Assembly (NCBI GenBank): GCA_003216915.1
Contig: QCIB01000012.1
Span: 1 to 47,117, forward strand
DNA length: 47,117 nucleotides
Source: Prochlorococcus sp. AG-402-I23
Lineage (GTDB): Bacteria; Cyanobacteriota; Cyanobacteriia; PCC-6307; Cyanobiaceae
Reading direction: 5' to 3'
Part shown: in pieces, positions 17,372-25,676 of the stretch
How the letters are laid out: the number at the start of each line of letters is the position of its first letter
How positions within the stretch are numbered: position 1 is the first letter of the stretch
Program-made: the position numbers and the translations under genes
Notes under the pieces: model-generated
The model's database searches: none
Told to the model about the DNA's origin: nothing
Seen by the model: only the letters and a program-made list of their open reading frames with translations

Positions 17372-18373
17372 TTAAAGGTTGATACTCTTAGCACCATCTT
17401 TTATATGGACAGTATTCGTGAACCTTGCAGTACTATCTAATGTACTAATAACTAGACTACTTGTTCTAACACAATCCCTTTCAAATTTAACTCCGTCAAA
17501 TAGTAATCCATCAGTTATTCCACTTCCAGCGAAAACAACATTTTCTCCCGATGCCAATTCATTCGCTTCATAGATTTTATCTATATCGGTTATACCCATT
17601 TCATTAAGACGTTTTATATTGCCTTCTTTTGTGTAATCAGCCCATTCAGAAGTTTGAGCGATTGCTGGATCATAAACTAGTTGTCCTTGAAAGTGTCCCC
17701 CAAGAGCTCTCATTGCAGCAGCCGAAATAACACCCTCTGGCGCAGCACCGATACCCATCAAGCAATGTGTTCCAGTACCTGCAAAACCACATGCGATCGC
17801 AGCTTGAACATCACCATCAGAAATCGGTTGTACTTTTGCACCACATCCTCGAATCTCTTTAATTAAATCTTTATGCCTAGTTCTATCCATTACAACAACA
17901 GTAAGCTCATCAATAGAAAGGTCCAAGCAATCACTTAGTATCTTCAAGTTTTCAGTAGCTGAATTTCTAATATCTACTTTACCTTTGGCCGCAGGAGGCG
18001 CTGCTAATTTGTTCATGTAAAAATCAGGCGCATTGAAAAGACCACCCGTATCAGAGGCCGCTAAAACCGCCATAGAACCTCTTTGATTATTCGCACAAAG
18101 ATTAGTTCCTTCACAAGGATCTACTGCGAAGTCAACCCCTGGCCCACTTCCACTACCAACCTCTTCACCTATATAAAGCATAGGTGCTTCATCTCTTTCA
18201 CCTTCTCCAATAACAATTTTCCCTTTCATTTCAATTTTGCCCATTCGCAATCTCATTGCTTCTACGGCTGCAGCATCAGCTTCATCTTTTTGACCAAGTC
18301 CTGTTAGTTTTGCTGAGGCAATAGCTGCTTGCTCGACAACTTCGAGAATTTCTTGAATTAAAGTTTGATTCAC
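17372..18373 (-). CDS. glpX: Class II fructose-1,6-/sedoheptulose-1,7-bisphosphatase
   Basis: In cyanobacteria the GlpX-type enzyme hydrolyses both fructose-1,6- and sedoheptulose-1,7-bisphosphate and is essential to the Calvin cycle. The 333 residues contain [19 protein letters not shown], the metal and phosphatase motif [20 protein letters not shown] and [17 protein letters not shown]. These are the signatures of the lithium-sensitive class II family. The start is GTG (complement of 18371-18373). The leader region contains a perfect 13-bp inverted repeat shared with the divergent rpe gene. hemA follows 18 bases downstream. Confidence 0.97.
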   Translation of the reverse strand: MNQTLIQEILEVVEQAAIASAKLTGLGQKDEADAAAVEAMRLRMGKIEMKGKIVIGEGERDEAPMLYIGEEVGSGSGPGVDFAVDPCEGTNLCANNQRGSMAVLAASDTGGLFNAPDFYMNKLAAPPAAKGKVDIRNSATENLKILSDCLDLSIDELTVVVMDRTRHKDLIKEIRGCGAKVQPISDGDVQAAIACGFAGTGTHCLMGIGAAPEGVISAAAMRALGGHFQGQLVYDPAIAQTSEWADYTKEGNIKRLNEMGITDIDKIYEANELASGENVVFAGSGITDGLLFDGVKFERDCVRTSSLVISTLDSTARFTNTVHIKDGAKSINL

Positions 18374-18413
18374 AATTAAATTTTGAGGATTTTCTTAAAG
18401 GTTTTGAGTATGA

Positions 18414-18442
18414 TCTCATAAAAAATATCATTTTTTATGAGA
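18414..18442. repeat. Perfect 13-bp inverted repeat between glpX and rpe
   Basis: TCTCATAAAAAAT (18414-18426) and ATTTTTTATGAGA (18430-18442) are perfect reverse complements separated by three bases. The dyad lies about 40 bases upstream of the glpX start and about 118 bases upstream of rpe, in the longest gene-free stretch of the window (186 bases). It could be an operator for a regulator acting on both Calvin-cycle genes, or a hairpin in the glpX leader. The A/T-rich arms make chance occurrence more likely than for a mixed sequence, but 13 perfect pairs ending in GAGA/TCTC is still unusual. Confidence 0.6.
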
Positions 18443-18501
18443 ATTATTATGCTATTAAGCTTTTTTAACTCTTTACAGGTGATACTTTATCAGGCCGTGA
18501 C

Positions 18502-18532
18502 TTGAAATTAGGAATAAGCAACTAAATATAGT
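18502..18532 (+). promoter_or_regulatory. Candidate rpe promoter
   Basis: TTGAAA (18502-18507) and TATAGT (18527-18532) are separated by 19 bases and end 27 bases before the rpe ATG. This is one of few places here with both -35-like and -10-like hexamers. The spacing is two bases longer than ideal, so only moderate confidence is justified. Confidence 0.45.
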
Positions 18533-18559
18533 ATCTTAATTAAATATTTTAAAAATTAA

Positions 18560-19318
18560 ATGACTGAGTCAAATCAAACAAATTTAGCTGGTGTTAATAG
18601 ACCAATTCAAATAATTCCTTCAGTTTTACCAGCAGATTGGGCAAATATGGGGGCATGTGTGAAAGAGCTCGAGGAAGCTGGAGTAGATAGAATTCAATTT
18701 GATGTAATGGATGGAAATTTCGTACCAAATCTTACATTCGGTCCTGAAATGATTGCTGCATGCAGGAAATATTGCAATGTCCCTTTTGAAACTCAATTAA
18801 TGGTGAGCCAATACAACTGTGAAACCATGCTTGAATCTTATGTAAACGCTACAAAAGGGGCGAATGGTCAACCAGGAGTAGTAATAGCTCATGCCGAAGC
18901 AAATATTCATTTGCATAGAGTTCTTGGAAGAATAAAAGATCTAGGAGGATCTCCTTCTGTTGCATTAAACCCTCATACTCCTTTTGAAATGATTAAAAAC
19001 ATTATGGATATGGTTGATCATGTTTTGGTTATGACAGTTAATCCAGGCTTTGGTGGACAAGCTTACATACCAACGATGCTTAATAAAATTAGAGAAATAA
19101 GAAACTTTGTTATCGAAAAAAACTTAAATGTCGACATTGAAGTTGATGGGGGGATAAAAGCAAATTGGACTATTTCACAATGTGCCGATGCTGGTGCTAA
19201 TTGTTTTATTGCAGGTAGTGGAATGTTTGCTTACCCAACATTAAAAGAAGGATGTGAGGACTTGAGAAAAGTTGCACAAGAAGCACAAAAAGGGAATGTT
19301 CTTTCAGAACCTCAATAA
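18560..19318 (+). CDS. rpe: Ribulose-phosphate 3-epimerase
   Basis: Rpe interconverts ribulose-5-phosphate and xylulose-5-phosphate, serving both the Calvin cycle and the pentose-phosphate pathway. The 252-residue TIM barrel contains IIPSVLPADWANMG, the metal-binding DVMDGNFVPNLTFGP, VMTVNPGFGGQAYIP and VDGGI with the catalytic aspartate. The first 17 residues form a polar extension before the barrel, common in marine picocyanobacteria. The gene is transcribed away from glpX and converges with ccsA, 21 bases beyond its stop. The identification is secure. Confidence 0.96.
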   Translation: MTESNQTNLAGVNRPIQIIPSVLPADWANMGACVKELEEAGVDRIQFDVMDGNFVPNLTFGPEMIAACRKYCNVPFETQLMVSQYNCETMLESYVNATKGANGQPGVVIAHAEANIHLHRVLGRIKDLGGSPSVALNPHTPFEMIKNIMDMVDHVLVMTVNPGFGGQAYIPTMLNKIREIRNFVIEKNLNVDIEVDGGIKANWTISQCADAGANCFIAGSGMFAYPTLKEGCEDLRKVAQEAQKGNVLSEPQ

Positions 19319-19339
19319 ATATTCTTGGTAATTAAGAAA

Positions 19340-20269
19340 TCACCCAAATATCCAGCCGTAACTATGCAACCCTATTCCTAAGAAATTTACTCCTAAATAA
19401 CAAACTAAAACCACTAAAAAGCCTGTAGATGCTAATAATGCTGGCTTTCGTCCTTGCCAACCTTTGCTTATTCTCATATGCAAATAAGCGGCATAAAACA
19501 ACCATGAGATAAATGCCCATGTTTCTTTTGGATCCCAACTCCACCATGTGCCCCAGGCCTCATTAGCCCAGACCGCACCTGAAATCAAACCGAGAGTCAA
19601 AAGAACAAAACCTATTAATATAGAGCGATAACTTAATGTATCTAATTCTTCTGAATGAGAAAATTCAATAGGTTCAACTAAATCATTTAAAGGATAATTA
19701 TTAGAAATTTTAAACCCTCCAATACCTGTAGAACTACTTCTGATTTGGAGCGGCTTATTTTTATTAATGAACAAAACAGAAACTGAAAGTAAAGAACCTA
19801 TTATTAGTGCCGCATAACTAAGCATTACGACACTAACATGCATTACTAACCAACTAGATCTTAAAGCTGGAACCAAGTTGGATGATGATTTCAAATCGTC
19901 AGGCAACGCAAAACAAGCAAAGGCCACAGTCAGCAACTCAATAGTTAAGGCAATTGAGGGAATTATTGGAGATTGGTATTCCCTTTCAATCAATAGTTGT
20001 CCCATTGTGATCCCCCAAGCAAGGAAATAAAGAGATTCATACAAATTGCTGATAGGAAAGTGTCCAGAAATTGACCACCTAGAAAGTAATTGTAATGATA
20101 TTAATAAATTCACTAAAATAGTTAAGTTTTTTACAGTAACAGAGGACTCTTTTTTAAAAACTGCAACTAAAGATATTGGTAAGTTAATTAATAAAAAATA
20201 AAAGACTAAAAGACCTAAGACTGAAACTGGATCATATATTAAATTTTTAAAAAGATTATCTAGTATCAT
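19340..20269 (-). CDS. ccsA: Cytochrome c biogenesis protein CcsA (System II)
   Basis: CcsA works with Ccs1/CcsB in the thylakoid membrane to carry haem to the lumen and attach it to apocytochromes c. The 309 residues are mostly hydrophobic with about eight predicted membrane spans. The tryptophan-rich haem-binding motif WANEAWGTWWSWDPKE lies at 234-249. Conserved histidines flank it, for example H144 in LVMHVSVV and the H in YAAYLHMR. Its partner Ccs1 is not in this window. The gene is on the same strand as lptB, 111 bases downstream of it; I see no ORF in that gap. Confidence 0.95.
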   Translation of the reverse strand: MILDNLFKNLIYDPVSVLGLLVFYFLLINLPISLVAVFKKESSVTVKNLTILVNLLISLQLLSRWSISGHFPISNLYESLYFLAWGITMGQLLIEREYQSPIIPSIALTIELLTVAFACFALPDDLKSSSNLVPALRSSWLVMHVSVVMLSYAALIIGSLLSVSVLFINKNKPLQIRSSSTGIGGFKISNNYPLNDLVEPIEFSHSEELDTLSYRSILIGFVLLTLGLISGAVWANEAWGTWWSWDPKETWAFISWLFYAAYLHMRISKGWQGRKPALLASTGFLVVLVCYLGVNFLGIGLHSYGWIFG

Positions 20270-20380
20270 CCAAGAAATTTATTCGTTTTTAATATTCTAT
20301 GACAAACAAATAATAAATTAAATCATACCTTTATTAGTAAATCTTTAATAATTAAGTTTTAATTTATTTTCAAAAAAATT

Positions 20381-21109
20381 TCAAAGTTTAAAATTATCTC
20401 CTAGATAATACTTTTTGACTATTGGATTATCAGCTAATTCACTTGATGAACCGTTAGCTAAAATTTTTCCTTCACTTAATACATATGATTTATTAGTTAT
20501 TAAAAGTGTTTCTCTCACATTATGGTCTGTAATAAGAATCCCAACCCCATCACTTCTTAATTTGAGAATTAGTTTCTTTAAATCATTAACAGCCAGAGGA
20601 TCTATTCCAGCAAAAGGTTCATCTAGTAACAAATATTTAGGTCCTTTTCTCCCTACAGTGAGAGCCCTGGCTATTTCACACCTCCTCCTCTCTCCTCCTG
20701 AAAGTTGATAACCATAATTATCTACAAAGTTATTCAAATTAAATTCATTAATTAATTGTTCTCTTCTATTTCTAATTGCCGCTCGACTATATGATGAATT
20801 TTGCAAAGCCAAATCTATATTATCCTTAACAGTTAGGTCTCTAAATATACTCGCTTCTTGAGTTAAATAACCCAACCCAAGTCTTGATCTAATTGGGAGA
20901 GGAAGTTTGGTTATATTTTTTCCATTCATTAAAATTTCACCTTTATCAGGTTTCATATTCCCAACTGCAAGATTAAAAGTGGTAGTTTTCCCAGCACCAT
21001 TAGGTCCCATCAAACCTACAACTTCCCCTGGATTTACAGTTATGGAAACATCATTTACGATTAATCTTCCTTTAATTGAGAGGGATACATTATGAATCTT
21101 TAGGTTCAT
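20381..21109 (-). CDS. lptB: LPS-export-type ABC transporter ATPase (LptB)
   Basis: This ATPase is predicted to power lipopolysaccharide transport from the inner membrane with LptF/G-type permeases. The 242 residues have Walker A GPNGAGKTT (35-43), the signature LSGGERRRCEIARAL, Walker B YLLLDEPFAGIDP and the H-loop ITDHNV. The Q-loop region GYLTQEASIFRDLTV is characteristic of LptB rather than amino-acid importers. No permease or OstA-like gene adjoins it here, so the partners are elsewhere. It lies between a DUF309 gene (94 bases upstream) and ccsA. Confidence 0.9.
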   Translation of the reverse strand: MNLKIHNVSLSIKGRLIVNDVSITVNPGEVVGLMGPNGAGKTTTFNLAVGNMKPDKGEILMNGKNITKLPLPIRSRLGLGYLTQEASIFRDLTVKDNIDLALQNSSYSRAAIRNRREQLINEFNLNNFVDNYGYQLSGGERRRCEIARALTVGRKGPKYLLLDEPFAGIDPLAVNDLKKLILKLRSDGVGILITDHNVRETLLITNKSYVLSEGKILANGSSSELADNPIVKKYYLGDNFKL

Positions 21110-21203
21110 TTTTCTTGAGATCGATTAGTTTTCTTATTTTCTTGAAAAAAAATTAGGATAGAAAATAATAATTTAATTGAAGATAAAGATATATTCATAT
21201 CCA

Positions 21204-21572
21204 TCAAAGAGATTTCAAAAAAGGCTTATCGTTCTCATTTAATAGCTCTTTATATTGTAATTTCCTCAATAAATCTTCCAAACATTGGCAGAAGGATTCA
21301 AGATCAATTCCTAAATTAATCTTGGTTCTAGTTTTTATTCTACCTAAACCCTCTCCAAGCAAAATAGTAGCTCCATTTAAATTACCCTTACTTAAGTGAA
21401 ACTGAGAAACAGATACTTGTAAAATTCCCTGAATAACTTGTCTTTCATCACCATCCACGGAATTCCATATTTCTTCAAAAGCATCATGAGCCTCATACCA
21501 TTCATGATTGTTAAAAAGATTTAAAGCAGTAAAAAGAGAATCTTTAAAAATTTTTTTACTTTCTTCGTTCAT
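21204..21572 (-). CDS. DUF309 domain protein
   Basis: The 122-residue protein contains the DUF309 signature N-N-H-E-W-Y-E-A-H-D-x-F-E-E-x-W at residues 21-36, plus the downstream helical part with QGILQVSVSQFHLSKGN. The fold is predicted to be an all-alpha bundle. The histidine and glutamates of the signature could bind a metal, but no activity is established for the family. It begins 11 bases after the typA stop and is probably expressed with it. The N-terminal ATG is the only sensible start. Confidence 0.87.
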   Translation of the reverse strand: MNEESKKIFKDSLFTALNLFNNHEWYEAHDAFEEIWNSVDGDERQVIQGILQVSVSQFHLSKGNLNGATILLGEGLGRIKTRTKINLGIDLESFCQCLEDLLRKLQYKELLNENDKPFLKSL

Positions 21573-21583
21573 GAAAATGATTA

Positions 21584-23380
21584 TTAATTTCTTTTCTTTT
21601 TATTTATTTTTCTCATTCTTATCGAAACCGGTGTTACCTCTAGCATTTCATCTGGACCAATATATTCGAGTGCTCTTTCAAGGGTAATATCAACAGGTGA
21701 TTGCAAAGTATCAAGTTCTTCTGCCCCTGCAGACCTCATATTAGTCAACTGCTTAGTTTTACATATATTCAACTCAAGATCTTGAGGTCGATTATTCTCT
21801 CCTATTATCATTCCCTTATAAACTTTAACTCCAGGTTTAATGAAATATACTCCCCTATCTTCAGCATTCTTTAATGCATAAAATGTGGCCACACCTTCCT
21901 CAAAAGCTATAAGTACTCCATTTCTTCTAGTTTCAAAATCTCCTGTTTTAGGTTTATATTCATAAAATGAGTGACTCATGATACCTTCACCTCTTGTTAT
22001 CCGAACAAATTCACCACGAAATCCAATTAATCCTCTTGATGGCACAAGAAACTCTAATTGAGTTCTCCCATCTGAACTTGTCTGCATGTTTTTCATCTCT
22101 GCCTTTCTCGATCCAAGTTTTTCTATACAAGAACCAACGGATACTTCAGGCACATCTAGGACCAAAGTCTCTATCGGCTCACATTCAACATTATCAATCT
22201 CTCTATAAATTACTTGAGGTTGAGATATTTGAAATTCGAACCCTTCTCTTCTCATAGTTTCAATCAAAATACCTAAATGTAACTCTCCTCTTCCTGAAAC
22301 TGAAAACCTATCCGGAGAATCAGTTTCTTCGACCCTTAGCGCAACATTTGTTAAAAGTTCCCTTTCCAATCTATTTTTTAATTGTCTACTAGTAACAAAT
22401 TTCCCTTCTTTACCTGCAAATGGAGAGTCGTTAACAACAAAAGTCATATTTAAGGTGGGTTCATCGACTTTGATTAATGGAAGTGGATGAGGAGAATCGG
22501 GACATGCTATGGTCTCACCAATATTAACGTCATCGAAACCAGAAACGGCAACGATATCTCCTGCAAATGCTTCATTTACATCAATCCTTTGTAATCCTTC
22601 GAATCCAAGTAATTTACTAACCTTTCCTTTAATAGTTTTACCATTTTCTTTAATTAAGCTAGCTTGTTGACCATTTTTTATAGTTCCATTATGAATTTTC
22701 CCAATTACAATTCTGCCTAAGAAATCAGAATAATCCAAAGTAGTTATTTGTAGCTGAAGAGGCTTATTGGGATCGCCTACTGGAGGTGGAACATGTCTGA
22801 TAATAGCTTCAAAAAGAGGCATCATATTGTCACTATTAAATTCCATCTCTTCTTTTGCAAAACCAGCAAGGCCGCTTCCAAAAAGATAAGGAAAATCACA
22901 TTGATCATCATCTGCTCCTAATTCTAAAAACAAATCCAATACCTTATCAATTGCTATTTCTGGGACTACTCTTGGCCTATCAATTTTATTTACAAAAACT
23001 ATAGGCCTAAGTCCTTTTTCTAATGCTTTTTTCAAAACAAATCTTGTTTGAGGCATCGGACCCTCATTTGCATCAACGATAAGCAGACAACCATCAACCA
23101 TTCCTAAAACCCTCTCTACTTCTCCTCCAAAATCTGCATGTCCGGGTGTATCTATAATATTAATTCTGGTATCTTTATAGTTTACTGCAGTATTTTTTGA
23201 GAGTATTGTTATTCCTCTTTCTCTTTCTAGATCATTCGAATCCATTACGCATGTAGGAATGACTTCATTGTCTCTAAATATTCCTGATTGAGATAACAAT
23301 GCATCCACAAGAGTTGTCTTACCATGATCTACGTGGGCAATAATTGCAACATTCCTAATTTCTTTTATCGAAGGTGACAT
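21584..23380 (-). CDS. typA: Ribosome-associated translational GTPase TypA/BipA
   Basis: TypA/BipA binds the ribosome like EF-G/LepA and helps growth and ribosome assembly under stress such as cold. The 598 residues have G1 AHVDHGKT (15-22), G2 ERERGITI, G3 [12 protein letters not shown] and G4 NKIDR. Domain II, an EF-G-like domain and the BipA-specific C-terminal domain follow ([20 protein letters not shown] and [15 protein letters not shown] are recognisable). The length is normal. It heads the typA-DUF309-lptB-ccsA minus-strand series. The 128 bases upstream hold only short A/T-rich repeats. Confidence 0.97.
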   Translation of the reverse strand: MSPSIKEIRNVAIIAHVDHGKTTLVDALLSQSGIFRDNEVIPTCVMDSNDLERERGITILSKNTAVNYKDTRINIIDTPGHADFGGEVERVLGMVDGCLLIVDANEGPMPQTRFVLKKALEKGLRPIVFVNKIDRPRVVPEIAIDKVLDLFLELGADDDQCDFPYLFGSGLAGFAKEEMEFNSDNMMPLFEAIIRHVPPPVGDPNKPLQLQITTLDYSDFLGRIVIGKIHNGTIKNGQQASLIKENGKTIKGKVSKLLGFEGLQRIDVNEAFAGDIVAVSGFDDVNIGETIACPDSPHPLPLIKVDEPTLNMTFVVNDSPFAGKEGKFVTSRQLKNRLERELLTNVALRVEETDSPDRFSVSGRGELHLGILIETMRREGFEFQISQPQVIYREIDNVECEPIETLVLDVPEVSVGSCIEKLGSRKAEMKNMQTSSDGRTQLEFLVPSRGLIGFRGEFVRITRGEGIMSHSFYEYKPKTGDFETRRNGVLIAFEEGVATFYALKNAEDRGVYFIKPGVKVYKGMIIGENNRPQDLELNICKTKQLTNMRSAGAEELDTLQSPVDITLERALEYIGPDEMLEVTPVSIRMRKINKKKRN

Positions 23381-23508
23381 TTATAAATTTTATATAAATT
23401 ATAGATTAACTTTATTAAGGCTAACTCAAAGAATGCTTATTATGAGAATTTTCTCTTTAAGACTTTGAAAAACATAATCATATTGAATAATTTATTAATG
23501 AATTGGGT

Positions 23509-24222
23509 TTATGATTTTCTATTTGAACTTTCAAAAACTTTTAAAGCTTCAATTGATCCCTCATATCTCCAATGCCAAGGTTCATAATCTATAAATTTAT
23601 TATCTTTGGTGAACGATAACTTAAAATGAAATTTAGCTGCATTCTTAATTAACCATTTAAAAGCGTCAGTATTTTCGAATTCAGTCTCAAAGTCTGTTTC
23701 TCTTTGAGTAGCATCTCCAATATCAATTGCAAAACCAGTACTATGTTCAGAATATCCAGGGGGGGCTGAAACTCTAGCTCTTTCTGCGGCTTCCTGTTTT
23801 CTAAAAGATTTAAGAGAATAGAAGATTTCGTTTTGCAAATTTATTGATCTATAACCACTCAAGAAAACTAAGTATATCCCATTCTTTTTTGCTTCATCCC
23901 TCATCTCTAACAAAGAATCCCGCATATCAATGTGGACTTGAATATTGGGCTCAATTAAAACTAGTTTATCCTTAGGAATTTCCGCGTAGGGTAAATGACC
24001 CAAAATTCTATGTTCGTGATTTATCTGAGTCTGAAAATTGATATTACCAAGAGATCCTATTTCTATATTTCTAATTAATCGCAATATAAAAAGAGAAAAA
24101 AGGAGGCAAATAAATGGAGAAAATATTAATAATTTTTTGAATAATATTGAGTTAGATTTATTTAAGTAGATTCTTTTGGCTAGAGGTATATCAAATTGAT
24201 TTAAATCTTTGTTTTGTTCCAA
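23509..24222 (-). CDS. Membrane-anchored VanY-like D-alanyl-D-alanine carboxypeptidase (M15B)
   Basis: This protein is predicted to trim the terminal D-alanine from peptidoglycan stem peptides in the periplasm. An N-terminal cytoplasmic segment is followed by one membrane span at about 29-49. The M15 zinc-peptidase domain shows SGYRS at 122-126, the metal motif S-E-H160-S-T-G-F-A-I-D167-I-G-D, catalytic E214 and the third ligand H217 in YEPWHWRYEG. All catalytic residues are intact. At 237 residues the length is typical of VanY-like proteins. It starts with TTG (complement of 24220-24222). It is one of two M15 peptidases in this window; the other is VanX-like. Confidence 0.9.
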   Translation of the reverse strand: MEQNKDLNQFDIPLAKRIYLNKSNSILFKKLLIFSPFICLLFSLFILRLIRNIEIGSLGNINFQTQINHEHRILGHLPYAEIPKDKLVLIEPNIQVHIDMRDSLLEMRDEAKKNGIYLVFLSGYRSINLQNEIFYSLKSFRKQEAAERARVSAPPGYSEHSTGFAIDIGDATQRETDFETEFENTDAFKWLIKNAAKFHFKLSFTKDNKFIDYEPWHWRYEGSIEALKVFESSNRKS

Positions 24223-24335
24223 TATTTAGTAGGTGAACCTGGAAAACATATTTCGATATTAACCATTATTTTACGAAATGCACTTTTATAAGCAAAAAAG
24301 ATGTAGTTTTTATATACAGTATTATTTTTTTTCGT

Positions 24336-25676
24336 ATGTTGAGGGTAGCTGTTATTGGAGGAGGTCCAAGTGGTTCATGTGCTGCAGAAATACTTGCTAA
24401 AGCTGGCATAAAGACTTGGCTCTTCGAGAGAAAATTAGATAATGCGAAACCATGTGGAGGGGCTATTCCTCTTTGCATGGTAGAAGAATTTAATTTGCCT
24501 GAGTCAATTATTGATAGAAAAGTAAGGCATATGAGGATGATATCTCCATCAAATAGAGAGGTAGATATAAGTCTTGATAGAGTTTATGGGAAAAGCGATA
24601 ATGAGTTTATTGGAATGTGTAGAAGGGAAGTTATGGATGCTTTTATGCGTAATAGAGCATCAGATCTTGGTGCAACACTAATAAATGGATTAGTTACTTC
24701 TATCGATACTGGGAATAATAATCAAGGGCCTTATAAACTCTCCTATTCAGATTTTACGAATGGTGACAAAAAAGGAGAACTTAAGGAGATTACTGTTGAC
24801 CTATTAATAGGAGCTGATGGAGCCAACAGTAGAGTAGCAAAAGCTATGGATGCTGGGGATTACAAAGTGGCTATTGCATTTCAGGAGAGAATTAAACTGC
24901 CTAAAGAGGAAATGAGTTACTATGAAGATCTTGCTGAAATGTATGTCGGCACTGATGTTTCTCCAGATTTTTATGGGTGGGTATTTCCTAAATATGATCA
25001 TGTTGCAGTGGGCACTGGAACCATGCAAAAGAATCAGTCATTAATTAAAGGCCTTCAAGAGGGAGTAAGAAATAGGGCAAAGAAAAGACTTGTTAATGGT
25101 GAAGTAATAAAGGTAGAAGCACATCCTATCCCTGAGCATCCAAGACCAAGAAGAGTTGTTGGGAGAATGGCTTTGGTTGGTGATGCCGCAGGTTATGTTA
25201 CGAAGAGTTCGGGTGAAGGTATTTATTTTGCTGCAAAGAGCGGAAGAATGTGTGCTGAAGAAATTGTTGAGGCATCAAAAAACGGTCAAGTAATTCCATC
25301 AGAAAAAGATTTAAAAACCTATTTAAAAAAATGGGATAAAAAATATGGCACAACTTATAAGGTACTAGAAATCCTTCAAAATATTTTCTACAGAAATGAT
25401 TCTGCAAGAGAAGCCTTTGTTGAGATGTGTGATGACATGGATGTACAAAGACTTACTTTTGATAGTTACTTATACAAAAGAGTTGTTTCCATGAAACCAT
25501 TACAGCAACTTAAAATTACAATGCTTACACTTGGTTCGATCTTAAGAGGGAAAGCCTTAGCACCTCAAAACTATAAACCTGTTGATAGTGCTGTTAGGGA
25601 GAATAAAGAAGTAGAAAAAATGCTAGAAAATTATTCAATAAAGGGGGGCATTAAAGTTAAGAGTTCAAAAGTGTAA
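24336..25676 (+). CDS. chlP: Geranylgeranyl diphosphate/geranylgeranyl-chlorophyll reductase
   Basis: ChlP reduces the geranylgeranyl chain to phytyl for (divinyl-)chlorophyll and tocopherol synthesis, using NADPH and FAD at the membrane. The 446 residues start with the FAD motif VIGGGPSGSCAAEILAKAG. Further motifs are RKLDNAKPCGGAIP, LIGADGANSRVAKAM and the second flavin motif GDAAGYVTKSSGEGIYFAAKSGR. The ATG at 24336 starts directly at the FAD-binding strand. TATTAT at 24320-24325 would place transcription only a few bases before the ATG, so the mRNA might be almost leaderless. The last 20 bases overlap the convergent glyS gene. Confidence 0.96.
   Translation: MLRVAVIGGGPSGSCAAEILAKAGIKTWLFERKLDNAKPCGGAIPLCMVEEFNLPESIIDRKVRHMRMISPSNREVDISLDRVYGKSDNEFIGMCRREVMDAFMRNRASDLGATLINGLVTSIDTGNNNQGPYKLSYSDFTNGDKKGELKEITVDLLIGADGANSRVAKAMDAGDYKVAIAFQERIKLPKEEMSYYEDLAEMYVGTDVSPDFYGWVFPKYDHVAVGTGTMQKNQSLIKGLQEGVRNRAKKRLVNGEVIKVEAHPIPEHPRPRRVVGRMALVGDAAGYVTKSSGEGIYFAAKSGRMCAEEIVEASKNGQVIPSEKDLKTYLKKWDKKYGTTYKVLEILQNIFYRNDSAREAFVEMCDDMDVQRLTFDSYLYKRVVSMKPLQQLKITMLTLGSILRGKALAPQNYKPVDSAVRENKEVEKMLENYSIKGGIKVKSSKV

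Noticed and set aside
17794..17801. HIP1-type octamer GCGATCGC inside glpX
   Set aside because: A single site in coding sequence; this repeat is abundant in other cyanobacteria but one copy here carries no meaning.
18437..18505. 22-codon ATG frame in the glpX-rpe gap
   Set aside because: Too short, begins inside the inverted repeat, and has no ribosome-binding site or recognisable composition.
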